Source: Streptomyces sp. TP-A0356
Lineage (GTDB): Bacteria > Actinomycetota > Actinomycetes > Streptomycetales > Streptomycetaceae
Direction: 5' to 3'
Assembly: GCF_001417775.1 (NCBI RefSeq)
Contig: NZ_BBZJ01000025.1
Span: 124,001-188,000 of the forward strand
Length of the DNA: 64,000 nucleotides
Position numbers and translations under genes: made by a program. The notes below the pieces were generated by a model that ran no database searches, was not told where the DNA came from, and saw only the letters and a list, made by a program, of their open reading frames with translations. Below, piece by piece: positions 9,258-17,680 of the stretch (its first letter is position 1; each line of letters starts with the position of its first letter).

Positions 9258-9394
9258 ACGCCGGATGCTATCGGCACTGCTCGAACGCACGATCAAGAAG
9301 GGACCCGGCGGCGCCACGGAGCGAGCCGGGCGCCGAACCGTACAACCCGAAGAGTTCCCAAGCCGCCGCAATGGGCACAGGAGCGGTCACACAA

Positions 9395-9421
9395 CTGACC
9401 GTGCCATGCGCCAACGGTCAG
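9395..9421. promoter_or_regulatory. Inverted repeat in divergent promoter region
   Basis: CTGACCGT (9395-9402) and ACGGTCAG (9414-9421) form a perfect 8-bp inverted repeat with an 11-nt spacer. It lies between the divergent enoyl-CoA hydratase and ATPase genes. Because neither gene ends there, a regulator-binding site is more likely than a terminator. A smaller repeat (TGACT/AGTCA) follows at 9439-9455. Confidence 0.4.
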
Positions 9422-9491
9422 ATCTCGTCGATACCAGCTGACTTGTGCTCAGTCATTCGGGACGGACCAGTGCATTCCCAACACTCGACGT

Positions 9492-10037
9492 GTGGTGACA
9501 ATCGAGCGTGAGGGTGGCGACCGGACGATGGAGAACCGAGGGCGAGGGTCTGGCCCGCGCCCTGAACGCGGAGGGAACGTTCCGGAGGGCCTCAGAGCAC
9601 CGGGACCGCTGCCGTACGAGGGCGTCTGGCGGTTCACCGCCGCCGCCGTGGACGCCTCGGTGCCGCAAGCGCGGCACGCCGTCCGTGACCTGCTCGGCCG
9701 CCAGGGCGTGCCCGCCTCGGACGACACCGTGCACGCGCTGCTGCTGATCGTGTCCGAGCTGGTCACCAACGCGGTCCGGCACGCGGCGCTGCTGTCGCCG
9801 TTGCTCGCCGTGGAGGTCGCCGTCGGCCCCGAGTGGGTGCGGGTGTCGGTGGAGGACGAGCACCCCTACCGCCCGAGCGCACTGGAGGCCGACCACGGCC
9901 GCACCGGTGGCCGGGGGCTGCTCCTGGTCCGCGAGATCACCCGGGAGTCGGGCGGGGTGTGCGACGTCGAGCACACGGCGAGCGGCGGAAAGGTGATCTG
10001 GGCCGCCCTGCCGCTCAAGCCCGCCCGGACCATCTGA
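9492..10037 (+). CDS. RsbW-like ATP-binding (anti-sigma-type) protein
   Basis: Single-domain GHKL ATPase of the kind expanded in Streptomyces. The N-box is at LLIVSELVTNAVRHA, the G1-type motif VRVSVEDEHPYRP follows, and the G2 loop is HGRTGGRGLLLVREI. There is no sensor or membrane domain, so it most likely works as a serine kinase/anti-sigma or signalling partner. No partner anti-anti-sigma gene is adjacent. Two GTG codons (9492, 9495) and an ATG at 9528 are candidate starts; the first 50 residues are disordered and do not help decide. Confidence 0.75.
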   Translation: MVTIEREGGDRTMENRGRGSGPRPERGGNVPEGLRAPGPLPYEGVWRFTAAAVDASVPQARHAVRDLLGRQGVPASDDTVHALLLIVSELVTNAVRHAALLSPLLAVEVAVGPEWVRVSVEDEHPYRPSALEADHGRTGGRGLLLVREITRESGGVCDVEHTASGGKVIWAALPLKPARTI

Positions 10038-10086
10038 GTGCGGGAAAGGATCACGTGCGCGCGGAAGCCGCACGGATCGTGCGGGT

Positions 10087-10111
10087 CCGCCCGGCCGCTC
10101 GTGCCGGACGG
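10087..10111. terminator. Terminator hairpin between convergent genes
   Basis: A 9-bp stem with one mismatch (10087-10095 / 10103-10111) and a 7-nt loop lies between the convergent ATPase gene (+) and idi (-). Confidence 0.5.
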
Positions 10112-10120
10112 GCCTGTGGG

Positions 10121-10714
10121 TCACCAGCCCGCGGACGGACCCGTCAGTTCTCTGATCGCCGGGCGCGCCGCGTCCAGGACCGTCATGAACCACGACGAGA
10201 ACGTGTCCTTGGCATGCCGATCGGCCAGCTCCTCGGCGGTCACGAAGACCGTCGCCCCGACCTCCTGGGGGTCCGGGCGCACGGGGGACTGCACAAGACC
10301 GACGAAGAGGTGGTTGAACTCCTGCTCCACCAGGCCCGAGCCCGGGTCCGGGTGGTTGTAGCGGACCGTGCCCGCCTCGGCGAGCAGCGACGGGGAGACC
10401 CCCAGCTCCTCGTACGTCCGCCGGGCCGCCGCCGCGAACGGCGCCTCGCCCGGGTACGGGTGGCCGCAGCAGGAGTTCGACCAGACACCGGGGGAGTGGT
10501 ACTTGCCCAGCGCCCGCTGCTGGAGCAGCAGCCGGCCCCGCTCGTCGAAGAGGAACACCGAGAACGCCCGGTGCAACTGTCCCGGCGGCTGATGGGCGGC
10601 GAGCTTCTCCGCCGTGCCGATCGTGGTGCCGTTCTCGTCGACCAGTTCGAGCAAGATGGCTTCGGCGGTGCCGTTCGACGAACGGTGCGTCGCGGTGGCA
10701 GGTGTGATCGGCAT
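10121..10714 (-). CDS. idi: Type I isopentenyl-diphosphate delta-isomerase
   Basis: Interconverts IPP and DMAPP, the C5 units used by the hopanoid genes downstream. The 197-residue Nudix-fold protein shows the catalytic-cysteine motif WSNSCCGHPYPGE, the Nudix-like helix RRTYEELGV and the metal-site EQEFNHLF. Length is normal for type I enzymes. The ATG at 10714 has AAGGA five bases upstream; two further in-frame ATGs (10720, 10729) lack such spacing. Transcribed away from the biosynthetic operons. Confidence 0.93.
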   Translation of the reverse strand: MPITPATATHRSSNGTAEAILLELVDENGTTIGTAEKLAAHQPPGQLHRAFSVFLFDERGRLLLQQRALGKYHSPGVWSNSCCGHPYPGEAPFAAAARRTYEELGVSPSLLAEAGTVRYNHPDPGSGLVEQEFNHLFVGLVQSPVRPDPQEVGATVFVTAEELADRHAKDTFSSWFMTVLDAARPAIRELTGPSAGW

Positions 10715-11042
10715 ACCCATCCTTCGCATCGGTTGTCCAGGCCCAAGTCTGCCGTACGAATCCGGCACTCCCGGCACTTCGTGACTCCCCGCATGTCCCT
10801 GCCCGGCGGTCCGGACGGGTCGTACGGCCCGCACGGAGCGGACGCCGGGAGCGGCCGGATACCTGATCGTGCCCGCTGCCACCGACGGGGAACCGCCCGG
10901 GACGCACTCCGCACGGCCGGGCGCGCCCAGGGCCGCCGGTACGCACCGCTGTACGTCACACGCGCGTGTCATAGCCGTCCGCCGGGGCGTGCCGCCTCCG
11001 AGCGCCGGGCACGGCGGTCGGTCGGACGGCCGTGCCGCCCGG

Positions 11043-12023
11043 TCAGCCGTGGATCGCCTCCGGGTGGTGCAGCTGCCAGCCCCGCCAGGCCGACTCCACC
11101 ATCTCGCGCACGCCCCTCCGGGCCCGCCAGCCCAGCTCCCGCTCGGCCAGCGCGGCCGACGCGACGGCACGGGGCGCGTCACCGGGGCGGCGCGGCTCGA
11201 CGACCGCGGGCGTGGTGTCGCCGGTCACCTCGGCGATGAGGGAGACGAGATCACGGACCGAGACGCCTTCACCGCGGCCGATGTTGACGGTGAGGTCACC
11301 CGTCGCGCCCCCGGCCAGCCGCCGGACCGCCGCGAGGTGCGCGTCCGCGAGGTCGGCGACGTGGATGTAGTCGCGGACACAGGTGCCGTCCGGTGTCGGA
11401 TAGTCGTCGCCGAAGATCCGCGGCGCCTCGCCACGGGTCAGCCGGTCGAAGACCATCGGCACGATGTTGAAGATGCCCGTGTCGGCCAGCTCGGGCCCGG
11501 CCGCGCCGGCCACGTTGAAGTAGCGCAGACACACGGTCGCGATGCCGTGCGCCCGGCCCGCCGCCCGCACCAGCCACTCGCCCGTGAGCTTCGTCTCGCC
11601 GTACGGGCTCATCGGGGCACAGGGCGTGTCCTCCGTGATGAGGTCCACATCGGGGTTGCCGTAGACGGCCGCGGACGAGGAGAACAGGAACCGCTCGATC
11701 CCCGCCTCCGCGACCGCGTCCAGCAGCGTGGCAAGACCGCCCACGTTCTCCTGGTAGTAGCGCGTCGGCTGGGCGACGGACTCACCGACCTGCTTGCGCG
11801 CGGCCAGGTGGACCACACCGGTCACCGCGTGCTCCGCGAGGACCCGCTTCAGCAGGTCCCCGTCCAGCGCGGAGCCCCGCACCAGCGGAATGCTCTCCGG
11901 GAGCCGGCCCGGCACCCCGGCCGAGAGGTCGTCCAGGACGACCACGCGCTCATCTGCCGCGCCCATCGCCCGTGCCACGTGTGCCCCGATGTATCCGGCC
12001 CCGCCGGTGATCAGCCATGTCAT
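11043..12023 (-). CDS. galE: UDP-glucose 4-epimerase (NAD-dependent epimerase)
   Basis: Extended short-chain dehydrogenase, 326 residues. It opens with the NAD motif TGGAGYIGAHV, has the catalytic Ser in SSSAAVYG and the YxxxK pair in SPYGETK, and the conserved GDDYPTPDGTCVRDYIHV block of GalE enzymes. It should interconvert UDP-glucose and UDP-galactose or their N-acetyl forms. It lies next to and divergent from the CDP-alcohol/glycosyltransferase operon and could supply that glycosyltransferase. ATG 12023 is the only start matching the family. Confidence 0.9.
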   Translation of the reverse strand: MTWLITGGAGYIGAHVARAMGAADERVVVLDDLSAGVPGRLPESIPLVRGSALDGDLLKRVLAEHAVTGVVHLAARKQVGESVAQPTRYYQENVGGLATLLDAVAEAGIERFLFSSSAAVYGNPDVDLITEDTPCAPMSPYGETKLTGEWLVRAAGRAHGIATVCLRYFNVAGAAGPELADTGIFNIVPMVFDRLTRGEAPRIFGDDYPTPDGTCVRDYIHVADLADAHLAAVRRLAGGATGDLTVNIGRGEGVSVRDLVSLIAEVTGDTTPAVVEPRRPGDAPRAVASAALAERELGWRARRGVREMVESAWRGWQLHHPEAIHG

Positions 12024-12171
12024 GGGACCGAACCCTATGCCCGTGCCCTGAAAGCGGGCCGTGATGTCGTGAATGGGTGGATCTGGGCGCGCGGTTTGTG
12101 GCGTACCCCTCCGATCCCCGATGATGATCGCGGCGGCGGCCATGCCGACCGGGTTGATCAGCCCATGAACG

Positions 12172-12205
12172 GCCGGTGAACACCGGCTTCCAGGCATCCG
12201 ATAAC
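12172..12205 (+). promoter_or_regulatory. Candidate promoter with palindromic operator
   Basis: A 16-bp palindrome GCCGGTGAACACCGGC (12172-12187) overlaps a -35-like TGAACA (12177-12182). A -10-like GATAAC follows at 12200-12205 after a 17-bp spacer. A second hairpin (CCGACGC/GCGTCGG, 12261-12279) lies in the inferred leader of the operon. The layout suits repression by a dimeric regulator; the call is by inspection only. Confidence 0.4.
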
Positions 12206-12299
12206 CTCTGCCGACATGCCGCTCGGCCCCTGCCCCGGGCGCCCCACACCACACATATGTCCGACGCCCGTAGCGTCGGGCCCCAGGGAGTGAGTTCGT

Positions 12300-14141
12300 C
12301 TGTCGACCGCCATCCTCACCGGTCAGCCGGTCCCCGGATCGTCGCTCGAGGGCGATCTGCGGTCGCTCGGCTTCGACGTGCGGGTCGCCACCGACGCCGG
12401 TGACGCCGAGACACTCCTCGCCGCCGTGCCCGAGAACCAGCGGGTCGCGGTCGTCGACGCCCGCTTCGTGGGCCATCTGCACGCGCTGCGCCTCGGCCTG
12501 ACCGACCCCCGCTTCCCGGCCGCCGCCGTGCCCGGCGCCGTCACCGCCCAGCCCGCCGCCCGCCGGGCACTCACCCGCGCCCTCGCCCGCGAGAGCTCGG
12601 CGGCCGGCGCGGGCTCCCCCGGGCCGGAAGGGGGCGCCGCCTCCGCCGTCGAGACCGGCACGCTCGCCGAGCGCGTGACCGCCGCCCTCGACGCCGACGG
12701 CGTCCCGGTGCACCGCCCCGAACTCGGCACGCTGGTCGCCGCCGTCCCCACCGACCCCCAGGCCCGCAACGAGGCCCGCCAGGCGGTCGCCGCCGTCGAC
12801 GACGAGGCCGTGCGCCTGCGCAGCGCCGTCAAGGCTCGTGACGGGTTCTTCACCACGCACTTCATCAGCCCGTACTCGCGCTACATCGCCCGCTGGTGCG
12901 CCCACCGCGGCCTCACGCCCAACCAGGTCACCACCGCCTCGCTGCTCACCGCCCTGACGGCGGCGGGCTGCGCGGCCACGGGCACCCGCGCCGGTTTCGT
13001 CGCGGCGGGCGTCCTGCTGCTCGTCTCCTTCGTCCTGGACTGCACCGACGGGCAGCTCGCCCGCTACTCGCTGCAGTACTCCACGCTCGGCGCCTGGCTC
13101 GACGCCACCTTCGACCGTGCCAAGGAGTACGCCTACTACGCGGGCCTCGCCCTCGGCGCGGCCCGTGGTGGTGACGACGTCTGGGCCCTGGCCCTCGGCG
13201 CGATGGTCCTGCAGACCTGCCGGCACGTGGTCGACTTCGCCTTCAACGAGGCGAACGCAGGGGATCCCGCCGCGACCGCGAACACCAGCCCCACCGCGGC
13301 CCTCTCGGACCGCCTCGACAGCGTCGGCTGGACGGTCTGGGTGCGCCGGATGATCGTCCTGCCGATCGGTGAGCGCTGGGCGATGATCGCCGTCCTGACC
13401 GCGGCCACCACCCCGCGCATCACCTTCTGCGCGCTGCTCATCGGCTGTGCCTTCGCCGCGACCTACACGACCGCGGGCCGCGTACTGCGTTCGCTGACCC
13501 GCAAGGCCCAGCGAAGCGACCGCGCCGCTCAGGCCCTGGCCGACCTCGCGGACAGCGGGCCCCTCGTCGAGCTGCTGCGGCGCGCCGCCCGCGGTACCTT
13601 CCGCCGCACGGCCCCCTATGTCGCCCTCGCGGGCGCCGTCCTCGTCGTCGGCTCGGCCCTGCTGTGGGGCGCCGGCTGGGGGACCGTCCTGTGCGCCGTC
13701 GGCTACGCGGTGGCCTCCGCCATCGCCGTCGCCCGCCCTCTCGAAGGAGCCCTGGACTGGCTTGTCCCGCCCTTCTTCCGGGCCGCCGAATACAGCACCG
13801 TGCTGGTGCTCGCCGCCCAATCCGGGGTGAACGGAGTGCTTCCGGCGGCTTTCGGGCTGGTGGCGGCGGTCGCCTACCATCACTACGACACGGTGTACCG
13901 CATCCGCGGCGACGCCGGCGCGCCGCCGCACTGGCTGGTGCGCGCCGTCGGGGGGCACGAAGGCCGGACGCTGCTGGTCTCGGTCCTGGCCGCGGTGCTC
14001 ACCGCGGGACAGTTCAAGGTCGCGCTCACGGTCCTCGCCGGATACGTGGCCCTCGTGGTGCTCGCCGAGAGCATCCGCTTCTGGGTGGCCGCCCACCAGG
14101 GTGGCGCGCCCGCCGTACACGATGAAGGAGAACCTGCATGA
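12300..14141 (+). CDS. CDP-alcohol phosphatidyltransferase with extra N-terminal domain
   Basis: Membrane enzyme expected to join a CDP-activated alcohol to an acceptor with release of CMP. The complete motif is present: D247, D250, G251, A254, R255, G264, D268, D272 (DCTDGQLARYS...). Several membrane helices follow to the C-terminus (613 aa). Residues 1 to about 170 form a soluble domain I do not recognise, then RDGFFTTHFISPYSRY precedes the catalytic part, as in inositol-phosphate transferases. The frame opens after a TGA at 12291 and has no ATG/GTG before GTG 12378. A CTG at 12300 with GGGAG upstream is my preferred start; 12378 is the conservative alternative. First gene of a seven-gene operon. 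Confidence 0.85.
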   Translation: MSTAILTGQPVPGSSLEGDLRSLGFDVRVATDAGDAETLLAAVPENQRVAVVDARFVGHLHALRLGLTDPRFPAAAVPGAVTAQPAARRALTRALARESSAAGAGSPGPEGGAASAVETGTLAERVTAALDADGVPVHRPELGTLVAAVPTDPQARNEARQAVAAVDDEAVRLRSAVKARDGFFTTHFISPYSRYIARWCAHRGLTPNQVTTASLLTALTAAGCAATGTRAGFVAAGVLLLVSFVLDCTDGQLARYSLQYSTLGAWLDATFDRAKEYAYYAGLALGAARGGDDVWALALGAMVLQTCRHVVDFAFNEANAGDPAATANTSPTAALSDRLDSVGWTVWVRRMIVLPIGERWAMIAVLTAATTPRITFCALLIGCAFAATYTTAGRVLRSLTRKAQRSDRAAQALADLADSGPLVELLRRAARGTFRRTAPYVALAGAVLVVGSALLWGAGWGTVLCAVGYAVASAIAVARPLEGALDWLVPPFFRAAEYSTVLVLAAQSGVNGVLPAAFGLVAAVAYHHYDTVYRIRGDAGAPPHWLVRAVGGHEGRTLLVSVLAAVLTAGQFKVALTVLAGYVALVVLAESIRFWVAAHQGGAPAVHDEGEPA

Positions 14142-14890
14142 TCGGCCTCGTGCTGGCGGCCGGCGCCGGACGGCGTCTGCGCCCCTACACCGACACCCTG
14201 CCCAAGGCTCTGGTGCCGGTGGGGCCCGCGGGCATGGAGGACAGCCTGACGGTCCTGGACCTCACCCTCGGCAACTTCGCCGAGATCGGCCTGACCGAGG
14301 CCGCGATCATCGTGGGCTACCGCAAGGAGGCCGTCTACGAGCGCAAGGCGGCGCTCGAGCAGAAGTACGGCCTCCAGCTCACCCTCATCGACAACGACAA
14401 GGCCGAGGAGTGGAACAACGCCTACTCCCTGTGGTGCGGCCGTGACGCCCTCAAGGACGGCGTGATCCTCGCCAACGGCGACACCGTCCACCCGGTCTCC
14501 GTCGAGAAGACGCTGCTCGCCGCGCGCGGCGACGGCAAGAAGATCATCCTCGCCCTCGACACCGTGAAGAACCTCGCCGACGAGGAGATGAAGGTCGTCG
14601 TGGACCCCGGCAAGGGTGTCCAGAAGATCACCAAGCTCATGGAGCCGTCGGAGGCGACCGGCGAGTACATCGGCGTCACCCTCATCGAGGGCGAGGCCGC
14701 CGCGGACCTGGCCGACGCCCTGAAGACGGTGTGGGAGACCGACCCGCAGCAGTTCTACGAGCACGGCTACCAGGAGCTCGTCAACCGCGGTTTCAAGATC
14801 GACGTGGCGCCGATCGGCGACGTCCAGTGGGTCGAGATCGACAACCACGACGACCTCGCCCGGGGACGGGAGATCGCGTGCCGGTACTGA
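14138..14890 (+). CDS. LicC-like CTP:phospho-alcohol cytidylyltransferase
   Basis: Nucleotidyltransferase of 250 residues with the N-terminal signature LVLAAGAGRRLRPYTDTLPK. Its NNAYSLW motif is characteristic of LicC phosphocholine and inositol-phosphate cytidylyltransferases. ANGDTV is the metal-binding Asp. It should make the CDP-alcohol used by the neighbouring transferases; which alcohol cannot be read. ATG overlaps the previous stop (ATGA), so translation is coupled. Distinct from the separate N-terminal domain of the preceding protein. Confidence 0.85.
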   Translation: MIGLVLAAGAGRRLRPYTDTLPKALVPVGPAGMEDSLTVLDLTLGNFAEIGLTEAAIIVGYRKEAVYERKAALEQKYGLQLTLIDNDKAEEWNNAYSLWCGRDALKDGVILANGDTVHPVSVEKTLLAARGDGKKIILALDTVKNLADEEMKVVVDPGKGVQKITKLMEPSEATGEYIGVTLIEGEAAADLADALKTVWETDPQQFYEHGYQELVNRGFKIDVAPIGDVQWVEIDNHDDLARGREIACRY

Positions 14891-15939
14891 CGAGGCTCAT
14901 CCCCTCGCCGGTCGTCGTCGACATCCGCCCGGGTGCCATCGACGACCTGGCGTACGTGCTCGCGGACGAGCGCATCTCGCACTCGGGCAAGCTGGCCGTC
15001 GCGGTGAGCGGCGGCTCGGGCGCCCGGCTGCGCGAGCGGCTCGCCCCCAGCCTGCCCGGCGCCACCTGGTACGAGGTCGGCGGCGGCACGCTGGACGACG
15101 CGGTCCGGCTGGCCGGCGACATGAGGGCCGGACACTACGACGCGCTCGTGGGCCTGGGCGGCGGCAAGATCATCGACTGCGCGAAGTTCGCCGCGGCGCG
15201 CGTCGGGCTGCCGCTGGTCGCCGTGCCCACGAACCTCGCGCACGACGGCCTGTGCTCGCCGGTCGCGACCCTCGACAACGACGCCGGCCGTGGCTCGTAC
15301 GGCGTGCCGAACCCGATCGCGGTCGTCATCGACCTGGACGTCATCCGCGAGGCCCCCGCGCGCTTCGTGCGCGCGGGTATCGGCGACGCCGTCTCCAACA
15401 TCTCCGCGATCGCGGACTGGGAGCTGGCCAACCGCGTGAAGGGCGAGAAGATCGACGGCCTCGCCGCGGCGATGGCCCGGCAGGCCGGTGAGGCGGTGCT
15501 GCGCCACCCCGGCGGCATCGGCGACAACGCCTTCCTCCAGGTGCTGGCCGAGGCGCTGGTCCTCAGCGGTATCGCCATGTCGGTGTCGGGCGACTCCCGC
15601 CCGTCCTCCGGCGCGTGCCACGAGATCAACCACGCCTTCGACCTGCTGTTCCCCAGGCGCGCGGCCGCCCATGGCGAGCAGTGCGGTCTGGGCGCCGCCT
15701 TCGCGATGTATCTGCGCGGCGCGCACGAGGAGTCGGCGTACATCGCCCAGGTGCTGCGCCGGCACGGGCTGCCCGTGCTGCCGGAGGAGATCGGCTTCAC
15801 GGTGGACGAGTTCGTCCAGGCCGTGGAGTTCGCACCGCAGACCCGGCCCGGCCGCTACACGATCCTCGAACACCTCGACCTGAAGACCCACCAGATCAAG
15901 GACGCATACGCCGACTATGTCAAGGCCATCGGTAGCTGA
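14878..15939 (+). CDS. Glycerol-1-phosphate dehydrogenase-like iron/zinc alcohol dehydrogenase
   Basis: 353-residue enzyme of the EgsA/AraM branch. It carries NAD-binding VGLGGGKIIDCAKFAA and the substrate loop VPTNLAHDGLCSP. The metal ligands are an Asp in RAGIGDAVSN and two His in GACHEINHAFD and AAHGEQCGLG. Family members reduce dihydroxyacetone phosphate to sn-glycerol-1-phosphate; other phospho-aldehydes are possible. GTG 14878 overlaps the upstream gene by 13 nt. Its place between a cytidylyltransferase and a CDP-alcohol transferase suggests that it makes the alcohol that is activated. Confidence 0.85.
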   Translation: MPVLTRLIPSPVVVDIRPGAIDDLAYVLADERISHSGKLAVAVSGGSGARLRERLAPSLPGATWYEVGGGTLDDAVRLAGDMRAGHYDALVGLGGGKIIDCAKFAAARVGLPLVAVPTNLAHDGLCSPVATLDNDAGRGSYGVPNPIAVVIDLDVIREAPARFVRAGIGDAVSNISAIADWELANRVKGEKIDGLAAAMARQAGEAVLRHPGGIGDNAFLQVLAEALVLSGIAMSVSGDSRPSSGACHEINHAFDLLFPRRAAAHGEQCGLGAAFAMYLRGAHEESAYIAQVLRRHGLPVLPEEIGFTVDEFVQAVEFAPQTRPGRYTILEHLDLKTHQIKDAYADYVKAIGS

Positions 15940-16696
15940 ACTCCGCCCCGTCGTTCACCCCGCAGGGGTGAAGGACCGGCGCAGCGGGGAGCACTGGGCG
16001 GGACGCCTCTACATGCGGGAGATCTCGCTGCGGGTGGACCGCTACCTGGTGAACACCCGGATCACGCCCAACCAGCTGACCTACCTGATGACCGTCTTCG
16101 GCGTCCTGGCCGCCCCGGCCCTGCTGGTGCCGGGTGTGGCGGGCGCGGTGCTCGGCGTGGTGATGGTCCAGCTCTACCTGCTCCTGGACTGCGTGGACGG
16201 TGAGATCGCCCGCTGGAAGAAGCAGTACTCGCTCGCCGGGGTGTATCTCGACCGGGTCGGCGCCTACCTGTGCGACGCCGCGGTCCTGGTCGGCTTCGGC
16301 CTGCGCGCCGCGGACCTGTGGGGCCCCGGGCGGATCGACTGGCTGTGGGCCTTCCTCGGCACCCTCGCCGCCCTCGGCGCCGTCCTGATCAAGGCCGAGA
16401 CCGATCTCGTGGGTGTCGCCCGTCACCAGGCCGGGCTGCCGCCGGTCAAGGAGGCGGCGTCCGAGCCGCGCTCCTCCGGCATGGCGCTGGCCCGCAGAGC
16501 CGCCGCGGCCCTGAAGTTCCACCGGCTCGTCCTCGGAATCGAGGCGTCCCTGCTGATCCTGGTCCTGGCGATCCTGGACGCGGTCCGGGGCGACCTGTTC
16601 TTCTCCCGGCTCGGCGTCGCTGTGCTGGCCGGCATCGCCCTGTTGCAGACGGCCCTCCACCTGGTGTCCATCCTGGCCTCCAGCAGGCTGAGGTGA
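15917..16696 (+). CDS. Second CDP-alcohol phosphatidyltransferase (fourth motif Asp absent)
   Basis: 259-residue membrane protein. The motif is D91, D94, G95, A98, R99, G108, D112, but the position of the fourth Asp (the presumed base) is Ala116; the next Asp is D120. Otherwise the fold looks intact, with DCVDGEIARWKKQYSLAG and about five or six hydrophobic helices. It may be a diverged enzyme using another base or a non-catalytic partner of the first transferase. It overlaps the upstream gene by 23 nt and the downstream one by GTGA. Confidence 0.85.
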   Translation: MSRPSVAELRPVVHPAGVKDRRSGEHWAGRLYMREISLRVDRYLVNTRITPNQLTYLMTVFGVLAAPALLVPGVAGAVLGVVMVQLYLLLDCVDGEIARWKKQYSLAGVYLDRVGAYLCDAAVLVGFGLRAADLWGPGRIDWLWAFLGTLAALGAVLIKAETDLVGVARHQAGLPPVKEAASEPRSSGMALARRAAAALKFHRLVLGIEASLLILVLAILDAVRGDLFFSRLGVAVLAGIALLQTALHLVSILASSRLR

Positions 16697-17577
16697 GCGG
16701 CGCCCTCACGGTCGGGGCGGTCGTCATCACCATGGGCAACCGCCCCGCCGAACTGCGTGCCCTCCTCGACTCGGTCGCCAAGCAGGACGGCGACCGAGTC
16801 GAGGTGGTCGTGGTCGGCAACGGTTCGCCCGTCCCCGACGTACCCGACGGCGTGCGCACGGTGGAACTGCCCGAGAACCTCGGCATCCCAGGCGGGCGCA
16901 ACGTCGGCGTCGAGGCCTTCGGGCCCGGCGGCACCGACGTCGACATCCTCCTCTTCCTGGACGACGACGGCCTCCTCGCCCGCGCCGACACCGCCGAGCT
17001 GTGCCGCCGCGCGTTCGCCGCCGACCCGGACCTCGGCATCATCAGCTTCCGTATCGCCGACCCCGCCACCGGCGAGACCCAGCGCCGCCATGTGCCGCGG
17101 CTGCGCGCCTCCGACCCGATGCGCTCCTCCCGGGTCACCACCTTCCTGGGCGGCGCCAACGCCGTCCGTACGAAGGTCTTCGCCGAGGTCGGCGGCCTGC
17201 CGGACGAGTTCTTCTACGCCCATGAGGAGACCGACCTGGCGTGGCGGGCGCTGGACGCCGGCTGGATGATCGACTACCGGTCGGACATGGTGCTGTACCA
17301 CCCCACGACCGCCCCTTCCCGGCACGCGGTCTACCACCGCATGGTCGCCCGCAACCGGGTCTGGCTGGCCCGCCGCAACCTCCCCGCCCTCCTCGTCCCG
17401 GTCTACCTGGGCGTCTGGATGCTCCTGACGCTGCTGCGCCGCCCCTCGGGGGCCGCCCTGAAGGCGTGGTTCGGCGGGTTCAGGGAAGGCTGGACGACTC
17501 CGTGCGGTCCCCGGCGCCCCATGAAGTGGCGTACCGTGTGGCGGCTGACCCGACTGGGCCGGCCTCCGGTCATCTGA
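16693..17577 (+). CDS. GT2 family glycosyltransferase
   Basis: 294-residue GT-A glycosyltransferase. The opening VGAVVITMGNRPAELRALLDSV, nucleotide-sugar loop NLGIPGGRNVGVEAF and metal motif LLFLDDDGLL are clear. HEETDLAWR is the catalytic-base region. The last 80 residues contain a hydrophobic/basic segment that may anchor it to the membrane. GTG 16693 overlaps the preceding stop. It probably adds a sugar, possibly supplied through the nearby GalE, to the lipid-linked product of the operon. Donor and acceptor are unknown. Confidence 0.87.
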   Translation: MSGALTVGAVVITMGNRPAELRALLDSVAKQDGDRVEVVVVGNGSPVPDVPDGVRTVELPENLGIPGGRNVGVEAFGPGGTDVDILLFLDDDGLLARADTAELCRRAFAADPDLGIISFRIADPATGETQRRHVPRLRASDPMRSSRVTTFLGGANAVRTKVFAEVGGLPDEFFYAHEETDLAWRALDAGWMIDYRSDMVLYHPTTAPSRHAVYHRMVARNRVWLARRNLPALLVPVYLGVWMLLTLLRRPSGAALKAWFGGFREGWTTPCGPRRPMKWRTVWRLTRLGRPPVI

Positions 17578-17680
17578 GAAGCTCGACAGTCGGGAGCACC
17601 ACGCGGGCGGGACCCACGAACCGGCTCTCGCCCGTCCCCGAGCAGGCCGCGCATCCCGAAGACGGAGAGTATTCCGACCC

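Noticed and set aside
11043..14120. 1025-codon minus-strand frame joining galE and the region opposite the CDP-alcohol transferase
   Set aside because: Only its last 326 residues (galE) are homologous to anything; the rest mirrors the membrane transferase gene.
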